Positions 1 to 10,716 are shown, counted from the stretch's first letter. The stretch is 21,300 nucleotides of DNA from Agrocybe praecox (GCA_964017145.1 CAXHKQ010000347.1:1-21300); one strand, 5' to 3'. Translations and numbers: made by a program. The notes: a model not told the origin generated them from the letters alone.

Positions 1-209
1 CCAACGAACCAGTATTATTTGAAACTTTGTGAATATGTAGATTACCATCCAATAAGGGTATTATTTTGCGTTTGGATAGCGTGCGCGCTCATCACCGCGT
101 ACCAGGTATTAGTGTCGTGTAACATGTGCCGCACGGCTGATTTAGGGATCATAACGGCCATCGAATGAGCACGGCAGGGACGGCATGTCGAAAATCTAAT
201 TCACCGGAC
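1..209. other. Non-coding DNA at left window edge, partly repeated at 13129-13190
   Basis: No supportable gene. The first ~65 bases resemble 13129-13190 in the same orientation: both contain AACCAGTATTAT or a close variant, followed by similar AT-rich sequence and then (A)ATAGGG. The similarity fades after about base 65. This suggests a dispersed repeat whose left end lies outside the window. Confidence 0.5.
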
Positions 210-341
210 TTGGTGGAGAATATAAAAGTTGGTGGAGAATACAAAAAGTTGGTGGATAATTCTAAAATGTGGTGTATAATCGACCGAGTTGGTGGATAAT
301 GTGACAAACTTGGTGAATAATGTACCGAAGTTGGTTATAAA
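210..341 (+). repeat. Seven-unit iteron array, TTGGTGGATAAT type, 19-21 bp period
   Basis: Near-identical 12-mers start at 210, 229, 249, 269, 289, 310 and 331 (TTGGTGGAGAAT twice, then TTGGTGGATAAT and variants; the last unit is degenerate). The step is 19-21 bp, about two turns of the helix, so all copies would lie on one face of the DNA. The spacers are AT-rich and unrelated. This is what a cooperative protein-binding array or the subterminal repeats of a DNA transposon look like. No coding explanation is credible; short reading frames through it simply follow the repeat. Confidence 0.85.
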
Positions 342-383
342 TCTACATTATGTTTTTGTACCATCCGGCACTCATAGTATGCC

Positions 384-417
384 CGATTATCCAATACATG
401 TATCGGATTATCCAACA
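384..417 (-). repeat. Two inverted iterons (TTATCCAA type), 21 bp apart
   Basis: GATTATCCAATA near 385 and GATTATCCAACA near 406 are spaced 21 bp. Read on the minus strand they give TGTTGGATAAT or a close variant, the same 11-base pattern (TGKTSGAYAAT) as the plus-strand array at 210-341 but facing the opposite way. Confidence 0.6.
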
Positions 418-439
418 TATACACGGCAGGCGCCGATAA

Positions 440-617
440 CTGTTTCTCCGAGAAACAGGTTAATAAATATAGGTCGCGTGTATTTATTAACCTGTATGTC
501 GAAGATACAGGTTTCGGCCTTCCCATATATAGTATAGCCGACACCTGTATCTTGGAAATACAGGTCAATATATACACGCGACCAGTATATATTAGGCTGT
601 ATTTCCGATATACAGGT
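440..617. repeat. Cluster of nested perfect hairpins with ~53 bp periodicity
   Basis: Five palindromes lie almost end to end: CTGTTTCT/AGAAACAG (440-447, 451-458), GGTTAATAAATA/TATTTATTAACC (458-469, 481-492), ACCTGTAT/ATACAGGT with a 7-base loop at 490-512, the same arms and loop length at 543-565, and a decayed third copy at 595-617. In addition GGTCGCGTGTAT at 472-483 is perfectly inverted at 572-583. The repeated 7-base-loop hairpins are 52-53 bp apart. The region could extrude cruciforms. It sits between iterons pointing towards each other (210-341 plus, 641-727 minus), suggesting the core of a non-autonomous mobile element. Confidence 0.8.
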
Positions 618-640
618 CTCGGCGACCGCCGTGATAGAGT

Positions 641-727
641 GGATTATCCAACATGTATGCTGGATTTTCCAATACATGTGTCTGTATTGCCCAACATATA
701 TGTATGTGCACGTTGGATTCTCCAACA
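641..727 (-). repeat. Four inverted iterons (GGATTATCCAACA type)
   Basis: Copies start at 641 (GGATTATCCAACA), 662 (GGATTTTCCAATA), 684 (GTATTGCCCAACA) and 715 (GGATTCTCCAACA). The steps are 21, 22 and 31 bp. They are the reverse complement of the TGTTGGATAAT form and mirror the plus-strand array at 210-341 across the hairpin cluster. Confidence 0.65.
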
Positions 728-1822
728 TAGATTGTTGTGGATGCCGACGGTGCCGACAGCCTCTGATGCATAGATTGATCTCACTCACCGGCTACTTCGG
801 CTGGGCGTGCGCGGCCTCATTATTGCGAGCGCATCGTTGATGCGCCTGATGCGTACATCCAAATCCGGAAGTGGCTGTGCCACGAACGCGGACTTAGTCG
901 AAAAACGCGTTCAAAGCAGCGGCACGCTCATTAACGCGCAGATTTTGGCTCGGAAAAATGAGGTGAATACACGGTCTATTGGAGGTACAGGATTTGGGTC
1001 TAACATCAGTGCATTGTGAGTCAAAATCGCATTGGGCGGTCCAAATCTCGGGTCCAAGGTACAAAGTCCAAGGCTCAAGGTCCATTTGGACTTGTGACCC
1101 GACAGACCCAACTTTCTGAGCTATCCGGGTGGCAAAAAACTCGTACTTATACTCTTTTATTACTGTGGAATACGGAGAAATTAATATGAATATGTGATGG
1201 AGGACATGATTGAATGGGCATGAATACGTCCAGCATTCATTTTAAAACTGCGACATGTGAGCGAATCTGCGAGCCCTTGCGAGCAACTTGCGAGATATCC
1301 GCTCTCGCAACCTCGCAGATTTCTCTTGAAACCGGACACAGGTAGCTGGAAGATGGGAAATGATATACATAAAACTGCTGGTCATCCACACCATTGCTTG
1401 CACGCTTTATATAACATTTAATGCTCAAAGCCGTTGAACCAAAGATATTAAAAGTATACCTGCTTACCACCACCGCAATACCCTCCCCAGGAAAACTATG
1501 CCCCAGCCCAAAACCATACATATTTACGTGCTCTGATTATGTAACGTGAGATTATCAGTTATGGAAGATAAGGCCGTGCTTATCGTTCTCTCTTCTTATC
1601 CCCATCTTCTTGCAATCCTTTAGAAATGTAGGTTTTATGCTGTTGGGTCTCTGTTGTGTAAGCTAATGAATGGCGTATTAGGTCTTCCTGTACTCTGTGC
1701 AACTTCACCAGCAATGCCATAGACAAGAGAAAGCTGCTACACACCCATATGACCAGGAATCACTGTGAGAGAGTTGTTGTAAAGGATAAAAGTGCGTCTT
1801 TATTTCCTTTTCTTCTGTACAA
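728..1822. other. Intergenic region upstream of the recombinase-helicase gene
   Basis: No supportable gene. GTCCAA-type heptamers start at 1038, 1051, 1065 and 1079 (13-14 bp steps). An inverted repeat AATCTGCGAG/CTCGCAGATT (1264-1273, 1312-1321) encloses further TTGCGAG and CTCGCAA copies. From about 1563 to 1822 the DNA is the 5' flank or untranslated leader of the downstream gene and is repeated, inverted, at 12678-12935. A weak TATA-like GGATAAAAG lies at 1784-1792, about 30 bases before the start codon, and is kept in the second copy. Confidence 0.6.
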
Positions 1823-4800
1823 ATGCTTACTAGATCTTTAGAAACCATGAATGTGCTTATCACATGCATCAGAAGCGATCCAAAGGGGGATCTGGCATGT
1901 GGTTGGGATGGTTGTGATGTTGAGGAAGTCTCTTGGAGAAAGATAGAAAATCACTTGAAGAAGGCTCACACCAATATCAAAACATTTTCCCTTGAATTCA
2001 CTCCCTTCGCTGCTCCTCTTCTGACCATGGCCCAACAAACTCCCAATGAGATTCAAAGTCCAGACATATCACCACGATCTGCTTCCCCTCAAACTGAGTC
2101 ACTATCTGAATCAGATTTAGGTGCAAGACGGACTTCTAGAAGTTTGGATCGTATTCTACCTTATGCTCGACTTGGTCATGGAACCCCAAGGACTAGTTCT
2201 CGAAGAGGGCGCTCATATCATGGTTCACGTGAACCGTCTCCCATAGGTCGTGGTATTTCTCCTTCTGGTTCTTTTACAGCCACTCCTGTTCTTCCTTCCC
2301 CTCTCAATCAGATTTTGTTCTCTAGGCCTGTATCCCCCCAGCAGGAGAGTACCACTGAATCTGTGTCCCATGATAAATATATGGATCTCGACTCTGTTGA
2401 CCAACCCTTTCAGATTGACAGCGCCCGTCAAACTGCAACTGCTAGTCCAGTTGTTCCACAGAGCGAAGTTGACCCAAATCAAAGGGACAAATCCGAGGAA
2501 CTGTCTTCCGAGAGTGGAATGCAAGAAACCATCTGGGAAGATGAATCCACCTTACTGGAGCAGTTCAACTTGCGTGTCATTCGACTTTCCAATACTGGTC
2601 GGCTTCCTGTCCCCCGATTCTTGGCGTGCAGCGGCTGTAAACAAGGTGTTCCTCCCAAATCTGCAATCAATCATGTCAAAAATCATCAGGGAAGGATCAA
2701 CCGCACAGATCAGAAGGCACTCCAGTCTTGGCTTGGTACTCAGACTCTTCCGAGTACTTGCAAAGAACTTCCAGTTCCCGAAAAACCTGTGCCACCAATT
2801 CATGGACTTGCCTTGATTGACGCTAATGCTTGCCGGAAATGTTCTTTCTTTAGTACATCAAACGAGGAGATTAGAAAACATATTCAATCCGAACACTATG
2901 GTGGACGTAACTGGGAGGAAGGTTGTAAAGATGTCACCGTTCAAACATTTTTCCCAAGTCATCCCATCTACTTTTCTGTGATTTCAGCAAATCTTGCAGC
3001 AGATACAAATCAGGTTTTCGAGGCATACGTAGGGCAAATCTTGCCTATATTCGAGGAACAATCTGACAATCTGATTGTCCCTGTGACTTCAACTGATGTG
3101 GGGCCTCTTCTTCGCCTCACCCAGTGGCATAACCATTTGGCCAACTACATTAGCAGCAAGTCCCGAACAACAGTACTTCTTTCACTGTATCTACTCCCCA
3201 CCTCTAAAAGAGGCCTCAAATGGCTTGGCGAACCACTCAGACGGGCAATCAATGCCTATACCCTAGACTTTTCCCAAAAACAACTTGAATCTGGGCTTAG
3301 AATCAGGTCCTTGTTGGTAGAATGTCCAATGTAAGTTTCTTTCAAATATTTTTCTTTGCAAGAATTTATACTTAAAAGTTTATAGAACTTCACAACATAG
3401 CGACTACTGGCATGAAGTCTCGGACGACACTCGCATTTCTTATGGGGTTTTGCTTCACCATTGGGTTCATGCCATGCTTCTATCTTGCCAAAGCCATGAA
3501 TCTGGATACACCTTTCCTCTGAATGATATAGACATTGCAAATGCGAATGAGTTAGAAGTCAGGCTCAAATCTAATTCGGAGGAAGGCGTGGTCAATTCAC
3601 TTCATCGATTTATTAAGAACATCTTCTATCCAAGAGACGGAGTCTTGGAAGATGATTCAACCAAGTGGAAAGATCCCATCGAGTGCCTCTTTGCTTTGAG
3701 TGCACTGCGCGAAGGTGGTGTTTTCAAGCAGGCCCACCATTGCACTTCTATTTTTTCAACTGCTGAGTATCTGATTCGTGGAACCATTCTGTACGAAGGA
3801 TATGCAAATCGAGCCAATTTCAGCTCCCTTTACGAGTACGTTGATATTTTCTACAAATTCTTCAAGAACTTATGAGTATTTTCTAGATCGGTCAAACATG
3901 AAGCTCTTCAGAATTTGGAGCCTGGACTTGTTACGCCCTACAACAAATGTATTGATTACAATCGATATGTCTCTGCTTTGGCGCGGAAGAGCAACCCACC
4001 CCCAAACACTCGAGTCTCTAAGGACGGCATGAAAATTACCTTCGGAGAGCATACTTTGTACATTCCAAAGTGGCGTTCTGGACTTCAACAGGTTGCTGAA
4101 GAGCTCGAAATGCTTTTGAAGAAACTGTGCTTGGGATGCGAGGACACCATTAAGATTCCTGATGACTTGCATGATGACTGGCGCAATGAAGACAGAGGAT
4201 ATAGTTGGACGACCCAGGCCAAATTTACCAGTGATCCCAATGCTGTGATGAAGGCTTTGATCGAGAGTCACAAATGGCAAATTGGCACCTTGGACGGGGG
4301 CCAATTCGTGTATAACACCAACAAGGTCTGGGACTACATGCATCTGGCGGATGACTTCTTGGAGCGACTTTTGTTTTTTTTGCATAATACTTGTGGCCAA
4401 GCAACTCGGATCAAAGAACTTCTTGATTGGAAGTTTGCAAATGGGATCCGACCTCGGTCCATGTTCTACGACGATGGAGACCTTTGGTTTACAACACGAA
4501 GACTCAAAACTGAGACTCTGACTGGAACTGACTCCTTCATTCCAATGAAGTGCCACCCACTTTTAGCTAATCTCCTGACTCGGTATTTTTTACTTGTTCG
4601 ACCCATCCTTATCCAACTTGCCCACTTTCTCAAGGGCGATCAAAGTCGACAAGAATACTCGGAATATGTTTGGGTTCGTGGAGGCAGTCTACTCAAGCAC
4701 AAAGATGCGTACAGTATCTTTGAGCGATATTTCAGGCAGTATTGCGGCGTTTCCATTGGAGTTCATGATTATCGCCAAATCAGCATAGAAGTGGGGCGAG

Positions 4801-7554
4801 TTTTCCTTGGTTCAGAGGCTGAAGTCGAAGACGAGGACTTGGATGTACTTGCTGCTCAGGCTGGACATGGACTTGGTATGGCACGGTGGAAGTATGCGCC
4901 AGAGATTGGTAGACTTCCCAACATGTCAAGTGATGTCTTATTGCGATATGCAAGGATATCAGAGAAGTGGTGGGAGATTACAGGGTTCCGACCAGGCGTC
5001 CCTCCTATGATCCCTTTGCGCGAGCGAATCAAACTTAGGCCTGATCCAATTCTAACCTGGACTGGTGCACCTCAGCAGGACGCTGCCCAAACACCACCAA
5101 TTGACTTAAATGCATTAGTTCAAGCAATTACTGCTGGTGTTTCAAATCAAGTCCAACAGTTAGAAATTCGGATGCGACAAGAAATTCGCAGTGCTGTTGC
5201 AGAGGGATTGTCAACCATCATTCCTTCGGAGTCTGCTTACTACCACCCTCCATCAGCGCGTGTTCCAAGTCCAAATATACCAGGCGCAATTCATGTTCCG
5301 AACCAAACTGCACACCCTGTAGAAACGCACGAAGACTATTCTATGGATGACATGTATGTTGCTGACATTGAAGTTCCACCAGCCCATATTATACCTCCCC
5401 TTCCTCCCCAAGTTGCTGTCACACCAATCAAAATGATCCAACGTCAACATGTACCCCAAGTCTATGTCCCAACTCCAGACACTCAACACCACCTAGAATC
5501 CCTCCTACAACGACACTTCCCTCGTATTCTAAATCCTCAATTCAAGTCAACCGGGCAAATGCAATCTGTTGAACTTGCGGTGAATCGACAATGCAGCTTT
5601 GCATCGGTTCTACCAACTGGAGGAGGAAAGAGTCTGGTATTCACCCTTCCCCCTCTTGATGAAGTTGATGAAAATGGTGTCGCTTCTACAACATTTGTGA
5701 TTGTTCCCAACAAATCCTTGATTGAGGATCACATGGCAAAAGCGAAATTGGTTGGACTCAAGACTATGGTATGGACGGCACACATGCGGAAATCAATTCC
5801 AGATGAGGTACAACTTGTCTTTGTTGCAATGGAAACAGCTGGGACACCACAATTCAGACAGTATGTCATCAAATTTCCAAAATTTCTAAGTGTTAATTTC
5901 TTGAAGGCTTTGGTGCGACCAAGAGAAGCGGGCTACCCGAATTGTGATCGATGAGGCCCATCAGATATTGACAACAAGGCACTTCCGACCCCATTTCGCC
6001 AAGCTCCAGTCCCTTGCTGCCATTGCGGCCCAGAAAATCCTTCTTACAGCATCTCTTCCCATTCGACTAGAACATGCCTTCCTACGAGACTTTGGGCTTC
6101 CACCCTCAACCTGCATTATCCGTGCCAGAGCTGATCAACCTCACATCAGTTACAACCGTGTCGACTATCACTCTTCAACAACTCGTGACAAGATCCGTTT
6201 AGCTATTGATGTTGCCAAGATCTTGGAGAAATTCATGCATAAAGATCAAATTGGAATGATTTTCTGCATGGCTAAACAGGAGGCAAATGATCTTCATACA
6301 AAATTCACTCATGCTTCATCACATTCGGAGAAACGGCATGAAGACCGACTTGATGATGAATACCAGTGGAAGTCTGGGAACAGACGTTGGATTGCAGCCA
6401 CCACTGGCATGATTCATGGAATCGATGCACCCAACGTTGGGGCTATTATCTTCCTCGATATACCATATGGGCTGTTGAACTTGTATCAGGGTGCAGGAAG
6501 AGCTGGTCGAGATGGCAAAAAAAGCTGGGTTGTTGCATTGTGCCAGCAGAACTCCCATATGAAGTTCACCAAACAGAGTCTCGATGATGACTTCGAATGT
6601 TTGAAAGAAGGCGATGACTGGAAACGATCCTCAGGTCTTTGCCGACGCCACCACATATCCAAATTACTTGATCATACCATCAAGGAATGCAAGGATCTTG
6701 ATAACTGCCACCGATGTGATGTATGTGAAGGAGAATCACAGCTCATGTCTTCTATCCAGGCTGTTATTCCTGATCCACCTCCCGCCAAGCCAGATATAGA
6801 AGATGAATATGATTTGTACAGTCTCAGCCTTGAATGGGATCCTGCCTGGGATTCAATTCCGGCTTTGAATACTCCATCCACTCCAGTCTCACAACCTCCT
6901 CCTCCTCTTGCCCGATCATCCATTCCAATTCAACAGCCCGTCAAGGCTTCTAATGCTGTACGAATCAACGAGCCAAGCTTACGCGTACTAGCAGACACTT
7001 CATATTATCACAAGCAAATCCAATACAAGGAGGACAAAGCCAAGTTCTTGAATCAATTTGTTCATAAACTCGTTGGAAAGTGCGTTGTGTGCTGGACAAA
7101 ACACAACGACTATGTCAACAAACATGGCCAGATATGGGTAGCATGTGAACGAGATCCATCGATTCGGCGTGTTGACCACATGACTGGTTGGCAGGACTTC
7201 AAGCGACTGATAATTTTTACGGCAGATTTTGAATACTGTTACAAATGCCAACTTCCACAACAACAAGTATACCGACCCTCCGACCATCCTGATATATCTA
7301 TTGGTGAAAAAGGAAAAACAAAATGTCCTTTGGAGGATTTTGTGATTCACATTATTTGGTGCCTTCGTCATACTCCAGATCTATGGAAGGAAGTTGTTCG
7401 AGCCTTTCCACCGTTGACGTACAACATAAGCGACACAGACTTTGCAAATTGGTTAAAACAAACCAAAGGGCCCCGAAACTTCTACAACGGGCTTGAAGTT
7501 GTACTTTGGCTTGCTGTTCAACGAGATAAAGAGGATAGAAGGAATCAAGAATAA
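1823..7554 (+). CDS. Zinc finger - tyrosine recombinase - RecQ helicase fusion protein (1859 aa, four exons)
   Basis: Exons 1823-3330, 3386-3835, 3887-5860 and 5907-7554 join in frame over 46-55 bp GT..AG introns to give 5580 nt. Three C2H2 fingers are visible: C26-C31-H44-H49, C269-C272-H284-H288 and C337-C340-H353-H358; the last two and the region after them resemble the OrsD/DUF3505 family. Residues ~780-1010 carry a tyrosine-recombinase set: R827 (TRIKELL), probable K860, H946-D-Y-R949, H980 and Y989; the H-to-Y distance of 9 equals that in Cre and lambda integrase. From ~1190 follows a RecQ-type helicase: PTGGGKS (K1234), DEAH 1326-1329, a TASLP motif, QGAGRAGRDG from Q1505, and the RecQ zinc cluster C1556/C1578 with CxxCDxC. 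The C-terminus adds CxxC pairs at 1703 and 1755. The stop codon overlaps AATAAA. Likely nuclear and probably transposon-borne; mobility is inference. The start at 1823 is conserved in the second copy. Confidence 0.9.
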
Positions 7555-8009
7555 ATGTATCAATAGCGTTTATTTATTTTGTATAATGTTTTTTGGAACA
7601 AAGTATATAGACCTGAGAGGAATGAACGATCGATCTAGGGTAGCACCCATATTATATTTTGATAAAATAGCAAAAGGAAAAGCGGTAAATTATAAATTGA
7701 CAAGTCAAAACTCGACACCCTGGCTAATAAATTTGATCAAAGGCTTCCTAAATATATTATCATATATGTGATAAGTTTCAAGTGTTGCGAAAGGTATGGC
7801 AAGAGATATAAGCCACATAGTAAGGGAGGGGGAGGAGGAGAACATCATATTGTGTCAGGTGCTACTATGTTCCCATTGATCCCCCATGTCCATAATTCAG
7901 GATATGTATAGGGATGAGGGAATTTTATCAGATGAACAGGCACTTCCGCATTTGAAGAGCATGGGTTGGATTTAGAATCCTCCATCTAGTTACGTGCGCC
8001 GGATACATG

Positions 8010-8042
8010 TCACGTGTGTACCAATTGCTAGTACACACGTGA
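8010..8042. repeat. Perfect 12-bp inverted repeat with 9-base loop
   Basis: TCACGTGTGTAC at 8010-8021 is the exact reverse complement of GTACACACGTGA at 8031-8042. Each arm contains an E-box-like CACGTG, or its ACACGTGA form. It could be a regulatory dimer site or a transposon remnant; no gene starts close by. Confidence 0.6.
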
Positions 8043-8175
8043 AATATTCTAATCTTGCCCAAAGTAACCGACTATCAACGACTTTCCGCAGGCACCCGTG
8101 CTACAGTGTAGCGTATACAACGTGGTCAATGGGCCCACTGGTGCACCCCAGGAAGGATAACCATATTGGGTTGTA

Positions 8176-8410
8176 CCGGTAGGTATAGGTAGGTGGGTGG
8201 GTGGGTACACGGTAGGGTAGGATAGGTAGGTTCGTTAGCAGGGTGGGTGTATAGTATAGGTAGGTTACAGATGGTACACATGCAGGTGGGTGGGTATGGT
8301 ATGGGGTATGGTAGGTACTAGGTGGGTAGGGTAACCGGGTGGGTAGGTCAGTATGGCACCCGGGTGGTTAGGTAGGTAGGGTAGGTAGGTAGGGACAGGT
8401 GGGCTGGTTG
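8176..8410 (+). repeat. G-rich GGTAGG/GGGTGG degenerate tandem tract
   Basis: About 235 bases are built from GGTAGGT, GGGTGGGT and GTAGGGTA units with almost no C except in a few interruptions. The plus strand offers many runs of two to four G and could fold into G-quadruplexes. The motif resembles degenerate telomere-like DNA, but no exact TTAGGG array is present. It lies ~620 bases after the RecQ-type helicase gene. Confidence 0.8.
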
Positions 8411-9319
8411 GTTGGTAGAATAGTACAAAAAATATATACAGTGATATACTCGGTAATTACCGTACAAGTGTAATTATACACAACCTTGAGCATGGATAAT
8501 TGCACTGCCTGTTGCCAATTATTATCTGTGCCTGCCTCTCATTTTTGGTTTACGATCCATTCAACATACTCCTCGCATCATTCATCGGCAAAAACGCTCG
8601 TCACATATATCGCCTGCAACATGGCCGATTTCATGTATTGGCATGTAAGTCCATTACATTTCATTTATTCTGGATATATTATGTGACGATTTTTACATGG
8701 TATTATATGTGACCCGGAATATATATATGTAACTGCACGACATGTTTTCTCCATACAAGTTTACTATATATATTTTATTGTTCATATCAGATTAGGTAAG
8801 GCTCTTGTGTGATCGGCAAAATCCGGTCGTGGGCGGTGATTCGTGAACGAAGACTTTACGCGGTACACATGAAAAACTCTATACCCATACCCTAATCATA
8901 CTTCAACATTCCACTTTAACCATACAACTGAACCGTATCCTAGGTGCGGAATTGAAATATGGATAATATCGGCTAATCTGCAACTCAAAGCTGAATACAG
9001 GTGTATGAATCACACTCATTACCAGCGTAATGAGCACAACCATGTCCATGCCACCATCCCTACCGTACTCGCTACCACCTCCTACGTAAATTACTTCCTA
9101 AAACCCAATCCCAATTGCAGTTCCGTGGCTGGTTGCGCACATCTTCGTCTTCGTCTTCGTTAGATCGGAATGGTGGTGGGTCGTTGGGAGGGTTGAGGGA
9201 GAAAGCGAGTCGTCGGTATCTGGTGCGGATCTCTGCATCGCAGCCCTCTCTATCCAAACTTTGCCCGCCTCCGCTGATACCCTCCCCGCCTCTTCCCGTG
9301 CAGCCCAGGACATTATTCC

Positions 9320-10716
9320 TGCGCCCTCAACGGTGCCGACTACTCTGGTGCATACGGTATCACCACCAGCGAAAACGCACTCACCCTCAAGTTCGTCACC
9401 AACGGGAAACAGAAGAACATTGGTTCCCGTGTCTACATGATGGCCAGCGACACCTCCTACCAGATATTCAAGCTCCTCAACCAGGAATGCACTTTCGACG
9501 TTGACGTTCCAAACCTTCCATGTGATCTTAACGGCACTCTTTACTTCTCTCAGATGGACACTGATAGTGGCATGTCCCGATTCCCCACCAACAAGGCTGG
9601 TGCTAAATACGGGACTGGTTACTGTGACTCCCAATGTCCACAAGACATCAAGTTCATTAACGGTGTTGTAAGTAATATATATTATTGTAAAATATATTCT
9701 AGATTGACTCAATTTCTAGGCCAATTCTGACAGCTGGACATCATCCTCCGCCGACATGAATGCAGGAACTGGTAACTACAGTACTTGCTGCCACGAGATG
9801 ATGTCTGGGAGGCCAACAATAATGCAGCTGCCTTCGCTCCTCATCCATGCACGGTCAACCAACAGATTCGGTGCAAAGGCGATGCTTGCGGTACCGCTGA
9901 TCGATACGCCAGTGTTTGCAATCCCAATGTTGCGACTTCAACTCCTTCCGCATGGGTGACAAGACCTTCTACGGCGAGGCCATGACCGTCGACACTTCCC
10001 AGAGGTTCACAATCGTCACCCAATTCATCACCGACGACAGTACGGCTACCGGCACCCTCAGCAAAATCCGCCGCATCTACATCAAGAACGGCAAGGTTAT
10101 CCATAACTTCAACATGAACATCCCAGGAATCGACTTCACCATCAACTCAACCACGCAGGACTTCTGCGACTAACAAAAGGCGGCTTTCGGCGACACTACC
10201 AGCTTCCAGAACAAGGGTGGCCTTGCTGGAATTTCCAAAAGTATGGCCGACGGAATGGCTCTTGTCCTCTCTGTCTGGGATGACCACGCCGTCCACATGC
10301 TCTGGCTCGAGAGTAACTACCCCACTACTGCCGACCCAAGCACCCCTAGTGTCGCTCGTGGTACCTGCTCCACCGACTCTGGAAAGCCCACCGATATCGA
10401 GACTAGCGAGGCCAGTGCTCCAGACACCTACTCCAACAGCCGCTTCGGTGACATCAACTCGATCTTCTCGTCCACTGGCGGCACCACTGGTGGGGGTTCC
10501 ACCAACTTAACTACCACCACAGGAGGTTCGCCCACTACCACGAGTGGAGGTGCCCTCGCTGCTACGGGCCGGACCAAGTACGTTTAATGGTAAGTTGGAT
10601 TTTCAAGGTTTGAAATTGGCATAGGGTCTAATTATAATTCTAGTGATAGAAAAGGCTGGGCTGGTCCTACGGCCTCCTGCTAGACCTCGAACCTATACTA
10701 CAGCCAATGCCTGTAG
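9320..10716 (+). pseudogene. GH7 cellobiohydrolase with C-terminal CBM1, inactivated
   Basis: An intact copy would be a secreted enzyme releasing cellobiose from cellulose. Recognisable GH7 sequence begins at 9320 ([10 protein letters not shown]) and is open to a 52-bp intron at 9668-9719. Breaks: a 1-base loss at ~9799-9800 inside the catalytic EMDVWEAN motif; a second 1-base loss at ~9929 before CDFNSFRMG; a nonsense TAA at 10171-10173 after FCD; a TAA at 10585-10587 after the linker; and a TAG at 10681-10683 in the CBM1. The catalytic module otherwise reads well (GVARGTC, WDDHAVHMLWL). A Ser/Thr/Gly-rich linker (~10470-10570) leads to an intron and a shortened CBM1 remnant (GWAGPT at ~10654, YYSQCL before TAG at 10714). 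The N-terminus with signal peptide is missing. The few breaks in otherwise good sequence suggest fairly recent decay. Confidence 0.9.

Larger units (their letters stand above)
7555..9319. other. Intergenic, AT-rich; no gene seen
   Basis: Apart from the hairpin at 8010-8042 and the G-rich tract at 8176-8410 nothing is recognisable. The 250 bases after the helicase stop are very AT-rich. The stretch 9040-9319 is where the N-terminal part and signal peptide of the GH7 gene should lie, but no frame there matches that family, so this end appears deleted or replaced. Confidence 0.5.

Noticed and set aside
210..341. CRISPR array
   Set aside because: The repeats are ~12 bp with 8-9 bp spacers, in a eukaryotic genome, with no associated nuclease genes.
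3870..4556. 228-codon minus-strand frame inside exon 3 of the fusion gene
   Set aside because: Antisense shadow of a coding exon whose plus-strand product has recombinase motifs.
8176..8410. True telomere array
   Set aside because: No exact TTAGGG tandem; the units are irregular and coding genes continue on both sides.
9098..9712. Long minus-strand open frame (204 codons) antisense to the GH7 region
   Set aside because: It is a shadow: the plus strand over 9320-9667 is clearly GH7 and the antisense protein has no recognisable features.
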